DNA of 14,669 nucleotides from an uncultured Clostridia bacterium (GCA_947629965.1 CANRFS010000021.1:1-14669), one strand, 5' to 3'. Positions 1 through 6,204 are shown, counted from the stretch's first letter. The notes: generated by a model from the sequence alone, not told the origin. Translations and numbers: made by a program.

Positions 1-166
1 TTTGAACAGTTTTTTTAGTAGTAACTTTCTCTGTTTTTTCTTTTTTAACTGATTTTGCTTCAGTTTTTGCTGCAGTTGTCTTTGTTGTCTTTTTTGCTGT
101 TGTAGCTTTTTTTGTAGTAGCTTTCTTTTCTACTTTTTCTGTCGTTTCATTTTCTGTTTTTGCCAT
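1..166 (-). CDS. N-terminus of an unidentified Lys/Thr/Ala-rich protein (runs off the left edge)
   Basis: An ATG at 166-164 opens a frame that continues through the window edge, so only 55 residues are visible. It begins MAKTENETTEKVEKK and continues as a low-complexity, strongly basic Lys/Thr/Ala tract with no recognisable fold. The start is supported by a strong SD (AAAGGAGGG, 176-184) about 9 nt upstream. An in-frame ATG at 202-200 would add 12 residues, but its SD lies only 2 nt away, so it is less likely. Such tails are common as extensions on translation or RNA-binding proteins, and L21 in this window carries a similar one at its C-terminus. The long structured leader in front would fit an autoregulated translation factor or ribosomal operon (for example infC-rpmI-rplT), but that is inference only. 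No function is assigned. Confidence 0.7.
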   Translation of the reverse strand, partial: MAKTENETTEKVEKKATTKKATTAKKTTKTTAAKTEAKSVKKEKTEKVTTKKTVQ

Positions 167-460
167 TGTTAAATTCCCTCCTTTAATTTTTTTGTGATAC
201 ATAACTCCTTTACGCATATTGCGTTTTGGCAAGAATTGTATTCACATTTAATACCTTAGGAAAGTTCTTAACGCACCCTGGTGTTTCTTTTTTAACCATT
301 TTTAAAGCCTAAGTTGAACTATTTATTAGTGACTTAGGACAAGTGTGCTTTTAAACTATCCGCCTAGGTCTTAGCCAAGACATACTCTGCGAAAGTTCCC
401 TCCATTTCTTACTGCCGTAAGAATGTAGCCACATTTCGCTTCATCGCAAATCTACACGCA
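167..460 (-). promoter_or_regulatory. Long structured 5' leader of the unidentified left-edge gene
   Basis: About 295 nt lie between the predicted start of transcription and the ATG at 166. The stretch is less AT-rich than its surroundings and full of hairpins: 406-423 (7-bp stem, 4-nt loop), 368-381 (5-bp stem, loop GGCT on the transcript), 308-338 (7-bp outer stem with an inner 4-bp stem) and 212-224 (ACGCA/TGCGT) next to an extra AAGGAG. GCGAAA and TTTCGC segments could pair to close a larger domain around the first hairpin. There is no T-box sequence and no U-rich terminator, so control at translation or RNA stability is more likely than attenuation. A ribosomal-protein leader is one possibility, but I could not match it to a known class. 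Confidence 0.55.
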
Positions 461-466
461 GATTAT

Positions 467-496
467 AGTATACTACACTTTTGGCATGTGTGTCAA
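467..496 (-). promoter_or_regulatory. Sigma-A promoter for the left-edge gene
   Basis: On the minus strand there is a perfect -35 TTGACA (491-496), an 18-nt spacer and a -10 TATACT (467-472). It sits 45 bp beyond the RT stop codon, so the left-edge gene has its own transcription start. Confidence 0.7.
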
Positions 497-541
497 GCGT
501 TTTTCATATTTTTTTGTTTTTGCTTTCTTACATATTCTTTT

Positions 542-1501
542 TTATATTAATTTATCAATTCCACACTTTAATAATTCTCCATAGCAAGTAGCACTACTTA
601 CAAAGCTATTCAAAGGCAGTTTTCCACTTTCGTACAAATATTTTCTTGCTTTTAACTTTCTTTTAATATTTCTATATCTAATATATCTTCCCCTTGGGTT
701 TCTACCTAAAAACGTATAATTATCTGTACTTTTAAATATCCTTGTTTTTCTATTTAATTGTAATTTCTCTTTATCTAAAAATTTTTTAATTTCTTCATAA
801 CAATATTTTAAATATTCCTTTGATTCGTGAAAGAGTAAAAAATCATCTTGATATCTTATATAATACTTTATTTTTAAATCTTCTTTAATAAAATGATCTA
901 AATCATTTAAATAAAATATTGCTAAACTTTGACTTGTCATACTCCCTATAAATAAACCTGGCTCATTACTATCAATAATTTTGTAAATAATTTCTAAAGA
1001 ACTTTTTTCTTTAATTCTTCTTTTTATTTTTTCTTTTAGCCTTTCGTGATCAATGCTACTGAAAAATTTAGATATGTCACATTTTAAAATATAATATGTA
1101 CCATATTTGATTTTACATTTTCTACGATATTCTTGTGCAATTTTTAAACCCGCGGACGTTCCAAGACCTTTTCTACTTGCCACATTCGCATCAATTAAGC
1201 AAGGTAAAATAGCAGGATACAAAATATATCTTGCCACTAAATGATTAATTATTTTATCTATTACATTTTGACTTACAATTATCCTTTCTTTCGGCTCATG
1301 TATAATAAATTTATTATATTCTCCTACTTGATATGAATGTGTATTAAGTATATTGTAAACTGTGTTAATATAATATGCTTTATATTGTTTCATATTATAT
1401 ACACGTCTTTCATTTCTTGTGTTTCTTCTTACTTCTTTAAATGCTACATCAATATTTTCTATATTACAAATATTTTTATATAAATGGGAATATCTTTTCA
1501 T
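542..1501 (-). CDS. DGR-type reverse transcriptase
   Basis: This 319-aa protein is the reverse transcriptase of a diversity-generating retroelement. It copies the adjacent TR RNA into cDNA with errors at adenines. Visible motifs are the RKGLGTSAGLK block (110-120), the first catalytic Asp in LKCDISKFFSSI (139-150), the DGR-type IGSMTSQ (185-191) and the catalytic box IRYQDDFLLF (215-224), followed by the FLGRNPRGR region (264-272). The IGxxxSQ form and the length of about 320 aa match DGR RTs rather than group II intron or retron RTs. No maturase or endonuclease domain is present. The ATG at 1501 has only a weak AGGTAGG ahead of it, and a 16-bp inverted repeat lies 25 bp upstream. The gene closes a target-accessory-Avd-TR-RT cassette, all on one strand. 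I saw no terminator behind it. Confidence 0.95.
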   Translation of the reverse strand: MKRYSHLYKNICNIENIDVAFKEVRRNTRNERRVYNMKQYKAYYINTVYNILNTHSYQVGEYNKFIIHEPKERIIVSQNVIDKIINHLVARYILYPAILPCLIDANVASRKGLGTSAGLKIAQEYRRKCKIKYGTYYILKCDISKFFSSIDHERLKEKIKRRIKEKSSLEIIYKIIDSNEPGLFIGSMTSQSLAIFYLNDLDHFIKEDLKIKYYIRYQDDFLLFHESKEYLKYCYEEIKKFLDKEKLQLNRKTRIFKSTDNYTFLGRNPRGRYIRYRNIKRKLKARKYLYESGKLPLNSFVSSATCYGELLKCGIDKLI

Positions 1502-1525
1502 ACCTACCTATTACTTTTTGCAACA

Positions 1526-1580
1526 TAAATATCATAATTAGAATAATAAAAAATTAAAGACAGCCTAATTATGATATTTA
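1526..1580. repeat. Perfect 16-bp inverted repeat between TR and RT
   Basis: Arms at 1526-1541 and 1565-1580 are exactly complementary (TAAATATCATAATTAG and its reverse complement), separated by 23 nt. On the transcript this forms a strong hairpin between the TR and the RT start codon. In the Bordetella phage DGR, the spacer RNA 3' of TR is needed for cDNA synthesis, so this is a candidate structural element of the template RNA. No T-tract follows, so it does not look like a terminator. Confidence 0.8.
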
Positions 1581-1716
1581 AAGAAAAATAGTGCATAACT
1601 TAATATGAACTATAAAACAGTGTCAAATATAACTCCTTTTCGATTTATTTTATTAAACATATCTAAGATTTTGATATATCTTCTACTAACAAATTATATT
1701 ATCTGTTTTTAGTTTA

Positions 1717-1735
1717 TAGCAAAATGATTTTGCTA
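1717..1735. repeat. Short hairpin in the spacer downstream of TR
   Basis: TAGCAAAA and TTTTGCTA form an 8-bp stem around a 3-nt loop, about 70 nt beyond the TR on the template transcript. No U-tract follows it. It may be part of the folded spacer of the template RNA. Confidence 0.5.
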
Positions 1736-1804
1736 AAGGAAATAGTTTGTTTCTTTAAATCTTCCCATAATAGTAATTACTTATTTTACTATATATCCAC
1801 AGTT

Positions 1805-1931
1805 ATTTTAAAGAAGCTAGCGGACAAAACGCGTTGTTGTTGTTATAGTTGTTGTTGTTCACATAGCCGCCGTTGTCATAGTTCACATTCATCACGTTAT
1901 TATTGTTGTTAGCAGACGGAGACGCCAACCA
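1805..1931 (-). repeat. DGR template repeat (TR)
   Basis: This non-coding copy aligns without gaps to the VR at 3064-3190 (offset 1259). The core 1817-1931 has constant ends (WLASPSA-coding and AFCPL-coding) flanking a central block. The 3' edge (1805-1816) carries three mismatches to the VR, as expected for the IMH*/IMH difference at the initiation end. Between 1835 and 1910 there are 36 coding-strand adenines, and 22 of them differ in the VR. Only one other base differs (1867, G in TR versus A in VR). Read in the target frame, the TR encodes 16 Asn codons of the form AAC or AAT, which when mutated at the two adenines cannot produce stop codons. GC content is clearly above the local background. 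Confidence 0.97.
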
Positions 1932-2002
1932 CATTCAACCATTCCCTAATGTACTTTATATATTACTGCCTTTATTTATACATAAAATTACATTCTAATT
2001 TT

Positions 2003-2500
2003 TTAAGGTCGATTAAGCTCTTTTTTAGCTTGTTCCGACAATAAAATAGTATCAGGATTTTTATCTGACCTTAATTTTTTATTTAATTTCTCATTCTCTA
2101 TTATTACAGTACTATTTAATTCTTCTAGTCCTGTATTTGTATAATTTTCTAAACCTTTTTTTACATGTAATAGCCAACCACGTGAATACTTTTCTATATC
2201 TGCTAAGCTATTTGCCATTTTCAAATATCTTTTTTTAGGTAAAAGCATAAATTCTACTGCTATATCTAATAAAAAATCGATTAATCTTATTTTAGCAAGC
2301 ATTTTATTTATTAAATTAATTTTTAATTCGATTACTTCTGTAGTATTTGCTTCATACGCAATCTCTAACATGTCATAAGCATTTTTCTTAATTCTCTCTT
2401 TTAATTCATATTCCTTTTTAGGAAAACTATCTAAATTAAAAGAAAGAGATTTAATAAATAGTCTGATACAATCAACTACTTTAAACTTTTCCTGTTTCAC
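2003..2500 (-). CDS. avd: Avd-like DGR accessory protein
   Basis: This 165-aa, mostly helical, Lys-rich protein sits directly before the TR, in the usual place for the accessory variability determinant. Avd proteins form a pentameric four-helix-bundle barrel that binds the RT and the template RNA and is required for mutagenic cDNA synthesis. The sequence shows amphipathic helices spaced as in that family (about 5-20, 28-52, 54-85, 88-118), including the INLINKMLAKIRLIDFLLDIA stretch and the SLADIEKYSRGWLLHV region typical of Avd and related 23S-IVS bundle proteins. The C-terminal 45 residues are polar and probably flexible; the family is usually nearer 125 aa. The start codon is GTG, with a stop codon immediately upstream in frame. 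It overlaps the end of the preceding gene by 20 bp, suggesting translational coupling. Confidence 0.8.
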   Translation of the reverse strand: MKQEKFKVVDCIRLFIKSLSFNLDSFPKKEYELKERIKKNAYDMLEIAYEANTTEVIELKINLINKMLAKIRLIDFLLDIAVEFMLLPKKRYLKMANSLADIEKYSRGWLLHVKKGLENYTNTGLEELNSTVIIENEKLNKKLRSDKNPDTILLSEQAKKELNRP

Positions 2501-2930
2501 TTAATATATCGTCTACCTTTCCAATAATTTCTTTGAAATTTGGTTGCTTTATTAAGTCAGTTAATTTATCTGCTATATTTTTAATTCTTTTTTTGCATTT
2601 AACAATAGTATATGATTTTTCAAACTGTTCCTGATATGTATTTAAATTTTTAAAATCTTCCTTTATATCAACTTCATAGTTATTTCTAGGATCAATCATC
2701 ATATAATTAATGTTTTTTTCTTCTATTTTTACTCTTACTTTATAAATTGCCTTTAAAGGAAAACCACATGTCGCCACATTTTTATCCACTATTTTAATAT
2801 GATAATCACATAAATTACTTAGTATATATGCATCTTTTCCAAACACTTTATAAAATTCACCCGATTTAAACAACATAATATAATTCGGGTACACTTCCTT
2901 AAATCTCTTTGCTTCAGCTACTAATCTCAT
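2481..2930 (-). CDS. MutS domain I-like (MSL-type) DGR accessory protein
   Basis: This 149-aa protein resembles the mismatch-binding N-terminal domain (domain I) of MutS and nothing else of MutS. Residues 14-45 (YPNYIMLFKSGEFYKVFGKD...) match the MutS 'P-x-x-(I/L)-L-L-F-x-x-G-D-F-Y-E-x-F-x-x-D-A' block, and 53-80 (ATCGFPLKAIYKVRVKIEE...) match the 'GIPxHAxxxYxxxLxxxG' block. There is no clamp, lever, ATPase or helix-turn-helix region. In the Phe-x-Glu mismatch-reading motif, Phe26 is kept but Glu is replaced by Lys28. Residues 95-149 look helical. Genes called MSL (MutS-like) are known as occasional DGR accessories. Its place between target and avd, with a 20-bp overlap into avd, supports a role in the DGR. 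The exact function is unknown. Confidence 0.75.
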   Translation of the reverse strand: MRLVAEAKRFKEVYPNYIMLFKSGEFYKVFGKDAYILSNLCDYHIKIVDKNVATCGFPLKAIYKVRVKIEEKNINYMMIDPRNNYEVDIKEDFKNLNTYQEQFEKSYTIVKCKKRIKNIADKLTDLIKQPNFKEIIGKVDDILSETGKV

Positions 2931-2958
2931 TTTCTCTTCACCACTATATTATAACTAT

Positions 2959-2990
2959 GTTTGCGTATGTCCAAAAGGCCATACACAAAC
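2959..2990. repeat. Strong hairpin (14-bp stem, A4/T4 loop) downstream of the VR gene
   Basis: Arms 2959-2972 (GTTTGCGTATGTCC) and 2977-2990 (GGCCATACACAAAC) pair over 14 positions, with one G-T wobble and one mismatch, around a 4-nt loop. It lies 47 bp beyond the target stop codon and about 75 bp beyond the VR. No T-tract follows on the minus strand. DGRs often need a hairpin or cruciform downstream of the VR for target recognition, and this is the best candidate here, although it is further from the VR than in the Bordetella phage example. Confidence 0.55.
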
Positions 2991-3037
2991 TCTTTTATCT
3001 AAATTCCGAATTAAAAACTATAAATATCTAAATTTCG

Positions 3038-4345
3038 CTACTCTAATGTCAAATTGACAGAAGATTTAAGAGAAACTAGCGGACAAAACGCGTAGTCGTA
3101 GTAATAGGTGCTGCTGCCCACAAAGTCGCCGTCGCCATAGCCCACAAACATCACGTAAGTAGTGCCGTAAGCAGACGGAGACGCCAACCAGTAGTAATTT
3201 CCATTTCCATTTCCTGGATAGTACATGGTATCAATTGTGTCAGTTTTTACAGAATAGTCTGATGTATATGTGTAGTATCCATTAGTCGCAGACGAAGAGT
3301 TGTACGGTCCTACTCCATATCCATATCTGTTGCTATTACCAGTATAAGGATACTGATAAAATAATTTAACCCTATTTGAATTTGCATTTAATGAACTAGT
3401 ATCTGGGGTATTCCCTGTTAACTCATAATGTGTATTATAACTATCCATCATCATTTCAAGGGATGGCGCACCCACTATATAATTGATATCAGTCGCTGCT
3501 ATTCCATTAGTATAACTAGATGGCTTTAAACCTTCCCAATTATTTGTATTTGTTAGCCATGTTACTGCTTTCATATTATCGTTACCTGATGATGGTGGGT
3601 CTATTTCTTGTTCTGCTATTGGCATACCATCTGCGTCTTCTTCGTAATACAACCCTGGATTTAGTTCTTTTATCTTTACTACATCAGTTTCTTGTGGTTC
3701 TGTTGTTTGTAATGCTTTATTATTTCCTGAAGTACATTCTGCTTTTAAATATACGGTGTTCTTTTCTCCATATTTCCCAGCAAAGTCTATATAGTATAAT
3801 CTATATTCTGGTGATACTGTATATGTTGTGCCCCCTATTGTTACTTGGCTTTTTCCTGTATAGTTCGTTACTTTCTTTCCTAAAAATTCTGCTACATTAC
3901 TTGCAGTTATTGTTTTTGCTTCTCCTTTTTCAGTTGCTTGTATTCCTTCTTCTGGCTTTTTGTCTGTTATACTTCCATTTTTAGTTACATAGTATGTGTT
4001 TCCTGATTTACTTGTGTATCCTCCATCTTCTGCTTTTGTGAATCCTTCTGGTAAGTTTCCATTTAGTTTTTCAAAATCTACTTCTGCCTTGTCATTAAAT
4101 GCCCCCACTACTGATGAATATAACATTTCTTTGTCTTTTTCATACTGTGTTCCTGTTTTTGCTTCTTGTGCTTTTCCAATTAATCCTCCATTTAATGCTA
4201 CACTTACCGTTACTGCTACTAGTATTAACATCACTATTATTGTGATTATTAGGGCTATAAGAGTAATGGCTTTGTGGTCAGAAGTTAGTGTTTTTATTTT
4301 TGATTTTGAACTTCCAATTTTTAATTTTGTTTTTTGTTTTTTCAT
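3038..4345 (-). CDS. DGR target: prepilin-like membrane-anchored protein with variable C-terminal domain
   Basis: This 435-aa protein is the diversified target. Residues 1-25 are basic and polar. Residues 26-50 (AITLIALIITIIVMLILVAV...) form one hydrophobic helix of the prepilin type, although the residue before ITLIA is Ala and the usual Glu5 is absent. A helical stretch (51-85) and two Ser/Thr/Gly-rich beta-type regions (90-135 and 140-250) follow. The C-terminal domain (about 255-435) ends with the VR, from YWLASPSA (385-392) to AFCPLVSLKSS (419-429). Its layout resembles the C-type-lectin or SUMF1-like folds used by DGR targets, and also a domain common in Clostridia surface proteins that ends '(R/C)P(V/L)VSLKS'. 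Residues 393-418 are the variable face; 19 of these 26 differ from the TR-encoded sequence. The SD AAGGAG lies about 12 nt before the ATG. A surface-exposed binding protein is likely; its ligand is unknown. Confidence 0.9.
   Translation of the reverse strand: MKKQKTKLKIGSSKSKIKTLTSDHKAITLIALIITIIVMLILVAVTVSVALNGGLIGKAQEAKTGTQYEKDKEMLYSSVVGAFNDKAEVDFEKLNGNLPEGFTKAEDGGYTSKSGNTYYVTKNGSITDKKPEEGIQATEKGEAKTITASNVAEFLGKKVTNYTGKSQVTIGGTTYTVSPEYRLYYIDFAGKYGEKNTVYLKAECTSGNNKALQTTEPQETDVVKIKELNPGLYYEEDADGMPIAEQEIDPPSSGNDNMKAVTWLTNTNNWEGLKPSSYTNGIAATDINYIVGAPSLEMMMDSYNTHYELTGNTPDTSSLNANSNRVKLFYQYPYTGNSNRYGYGVGPYNSSSATNGYYTYTSDYSVKTDTIDTMYYPGNGNGNYYWLASPSAYGTTYVMFVGYGDGDFVGSSTYYYDYAFCPLVSLKSSVNLTLE
3047..3059. 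repeat. Small palindrome just downstream of the VR
   Basis: TGTCAA-A-TTGACA is a perfect 6-bp inverted repeat centred on one base. It begins five bases past the end of the VR homology and overlaps the last codons of the target gene. Its closeness to the IMH end makes it a possible recognition element, but it is short and could be chance. Confidence 0.3.
3064..3190 (-). repeat. DGR variable repeat (VR), 3' end of the target gene
   Basis: This is the recipient copy of the TR, inside the target gene. The constant 3' end on the coding strand (GCGTTTTGTCCGCTAG, 3076-3091) is the presumed IMH side. The 5' boundary is TGGTTGGCGTCTCCGTCTGC (3171-3190). Relative to the TR, the adenine substitutions are 11 A-to-G, 8 A-to-T and 3 A-to-C, plus one G-to-A at 3126 (TR 1867). 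All 16 TR-encoded Asn residues have been replaced, giving Tyr, Gly, Thr, Ser, Phe and Asp. Confidence 0.97.
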
Positions 4346-4378
4346 ATGTTTTTATCTCTCCTTAATTCGTTTTTTTCA

Positions 4379-4402
4379 GGCGTAGTCTTGTGCCTATACG
4401 CC
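4379..4402 (-). promoter_or_regulatory. Hairpin in the 5' UTR of the DGR target operon
   Basis: GGCGTA and TACGCC pair around a 12-nt loop, about 35 nt upstream of the target start codon in a roughly 135-nt leader. The hairpin is followed by A-rich sequence, not a U-tract. I looked for c-di-GMP riboswitch features, which are common before pilin genes in Clostridia, and did not find them. Any regulatory role is open. Confidence 0.35.
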
Positions 4403-4485
4403 ATTTGTAATATGCTTTGTGTCTTTGGGCAGGTGCTTACAATGCTACCATCAATATTTTTTATTAGCTATATTTTGTTTTTTTT

Positions 4486-4515
4486 ATTATAAATTTTTAG
4501 TATTTATTTTGGCAA
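4486..4515 (-). promoter_or_regulatory. Promoter of the DGR target operon
   Basis: On the minus strand there is TTGCCA (4510-4515), an 18-nt spacer and a perfect TATAAT (4486-4491). The predicted transcript begins near 4480, leaving a leader of about 135 nt. The rest of 4403-4605 is plain AT-rich sequence. Confidence 0.55.
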
Positions 4516-4605
4516 TAATAATTATTAATTTTAGTATGTACTAATTTACATATTATTGCATTTTTAGTAAAACAAGAACAAATATCATAAAAAATTTTAA
4601 AAAAA

Positions 4606-4627
4606 ATGAAGTGAAAATTCACTTCAT
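4606..4627. terminator. Bidirectional rho-independent terminator after spoIVA
   Basis: ATGAAGTGAA and TTCACTTCAT form a perfect 10-bp stem with an AA loop, flanked by A6 and T6 tracts so that it works on both strands. It lies 10 bp beyond the spoIVA stop codon and separates spoIVA from the DGR. Confidence 0.85.
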
Positions 4628-4637
4628 TTTTTATGGT

Positions 4638-6118
4638 TTATAAAATTATACAGATTAGTCCTCCACTACCTTCGTTTATTATTCTTTCTAGAGTTTCTTG
4701 AAGTTTTCCTTGTGCATCTTCTGGCATTCTGTATAATTTATTTTGAAGGCCTTCATTTACTAGTTCGTGTAAGTTCTTTCCAAATATGTTTGATTCCCAA
4801 ATTTTTATTGGATCATTTTCAAACTCAGATAATAGGTAATTTACAAGTTCTTCTGACTGTTTTTCACTTCCAACTATTGGCGATACCTCTGTTTCAATAT
4901 CTGCTCTAATCATATGTATTGACGGTGCTTTTGCTTTTAATCTTACCCCAAATCTTGAACCTTGTTTCATCATTTCTGGTTCTTCTAGTATAAGTTCTTC
5001 CATAGAAGGGGTAACTATTCCATATCCCTTTTGTTTTACTTCTTCTAGAGCTACCGCTACTTTGTCGTATTCTTTTTTTACTTTTGCTAAGTTAGATATG
5101 CTGGAGAATAAATCTGCTTCATTTTGAACTTCTACACCTGTTATCTCTGTTAATACCTGATAGAATAAGTTATTTTGAAGTTGAATGTCCACTGTTACTG
5201 AGCCATTACCTAGATTAATTTCTTTTATTACTGTATGTTCTACAATTTGGCAAGTATTTATTCTTTCTATTCCTGTATTTATATTTTTAACTGTATTAGT
5301 ATCTTTAAATGCTTCTTTTATATTTGTAAATAATTCTTGTTTTAATGAATGGTCATCTGATAGTCCATCTACCCATCCTGGGAAATTTAAATTAATTCTT
5401 TCTACTGGAAATTCGTATAGGATTTTACCAAAAATATCATTTACATCTTCCATATTTAAATTAGTACAATCTGTAGGAATTACTGCTACTCCATATTTAT
5501 CTTCTAATGTTCTTGCAAGTTCTTTGCAATAATCTGAATATGGATTATTAGTATTTAAAACAATTACAAAAGGTTTATTTAATTCTTTTAGCTCTCTTAC
5601 AACTCTTTCTTCTGCCTCAATATAGTCTTCCCTTGGTATTTCTGTTATGCTTCCATCTGTTGTAACTAATATTCCTATTGTAGAATGTTCTGTAATAACT
5701 TTTCTAGTTCCTACTTCTGCTGCAACTTCAAATGGAATTTCTTCTTCTGACCAAGGTGTTTTTACCATTCTTGGAACATCATTTTCCATATATCCGAAGT
5801 GCATTGTTTACTAAATATCCAACGCAGTCTACTAAACGTGTTTTTAATTTTAAATTTTCTCCTATTGTAATTTCTACAGCCTCATTTGGTACAAATTTTG
5901 GCTCTGTTGTCATTATTGTTCTTCCTGCTGCACTTTGTGGAAGTTCATCTCTTGCTCTTTCTTTTTTATAAGCATTTTGTATGTTAGGTATAACTAATAA
6001 ATCCATAAAGTTCTTTATAAATGTAGATTTGCCGGTTCTAACAGGTCCGAACTACTCCAACATATATATCACCATCTGTACGATTAGCTATGTCTTCATA
6101 TATTTCAAGATTATCCAT
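4638..6118 (-). CDS. spoIVA: Stage IV sporulation protein A, interrupted by two +1 shifts at CGGA
   Basis: SpoIVA is the ATPase that polymerises on the forespore surface as the base of the spore coat. The ATG at 6118 has an AGGAGGG SD 9 nt upstream and starts MDNLEIYEDIANRTDGDIY. The zero frame hits CGG at 6047-6049 and would stop three codons later. Skipping the C restores GPVRTGKSTFIKNF, the Walker A loop (24-37). The second frame carries ELPQSAAGRTIMTTEPKFVP and LVDCVGY, then hits CGG at 5794-5796. Skipping that C gives GYMENDVPRM and an open frame to the C-terminus, which ends INEGSGGLICIIL. The repaired protein is 492 aa, the length of the B. subtilis protein, and conserved throughout. 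No other damage is seen, which argues against a decaying pseudogene. The options are programmed or tolerated frameshifting, or a repeated sequencing error. Confidence 0.9.
5793..5796 (-). other. Putative +1 frameshift site CGGA (spoIVA site 2)
   Basis: The incoming frame reads CTT CGG ATA and meets TGA four codons further on. Dropping the C gives CTT GGA TAT ATG (Leu-Gly-Tyr-Met), restoring the conserved Gly108 of SpoIVA. Confidence 0.75.
6046..6049 (-). other. Putative +1 frameshift site CGGA (spoIVA site 1)
   Basis: The incoming frame reads GTT CGG ACC TGT TAG. Dropping the C gives GTT GGA CCT GTT AGA ACC GGC (V-G-P-V-R-T-G), so the restored glycine is the first residue of the Walker A motif. 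A shifted product is therefore essential for any ATPase function. Confidence 0.75.
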
Positions 6119-6165
6119 AACTTAATTCCCTCCTAATAAAACGTTTGTACAATTAAACTTTAATA

Positions 6166-6173
6166 AATGTATA
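6166..6173 (-). promoter_or_regulatory. Possible sigma-E type -10 element before spoIVA
   Basis: TATACATT on the minus strand, 48 bp before the spoIVA start, matches 7 of 8 positions of the sigma-E -10 consensus (CATACAnT). spoIVA belongs to the sigma-E regulon in Bacillus. I did not find a convincing -35 at the right spacing, so this is tentative. Confidence 0.25.
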
Positions 6174-6204
6174 TTAGGAAAAGAATATTATTATTACACT
6201 TTTT

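Noticed and set aside
167..460. T-box, RNase P RNA or tmRNA
   Set aside because: No T-box sequence, no GAGGAAAGUCC-type RNase P core, and no tRNA-like 3' end with CCA.
542..1501. RT as a group II intron or retron enzyme
   Set aside because: No maturase or endonuclease domain, no intron-like RNA and no msr/msd. The IGxxxSQ motif and the TR/VR pair identify a DGR.
1600..1626. TTGACA at 1621-1626 as a promoter for the RT
   Set aside because: The -35 is perfect, but the only -10-like hexamers are poor (TATTAA at 15 nt, TTAAGT at 17 nt) in very AT-rich DNA; too weak to annotate.
1724..1912. Plus-strand 62-codon frame
   Set aside because: It is the antisense of the TR; its Cys/Ser/His runs come from reading the Asn-codon repeat backwards.
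3520..4385. Plus-strand hydrophobic or Ser-rich frames over the target gene
   Set aside because: Shadows of the minus-strand target gene in AT-rich DNA, with no SD of their own. The same applies to the plus-strand frames over spoIVA, lexA, obg, trpS, rplU, rpmA and smc.
4346..4485. c-di-GMP riboswitch before the pilin-like gene
   Set aside because: An ACACAAAGC segment is faintly reminiscent, but the other conserved blocks of the GEMM-I class are missing.
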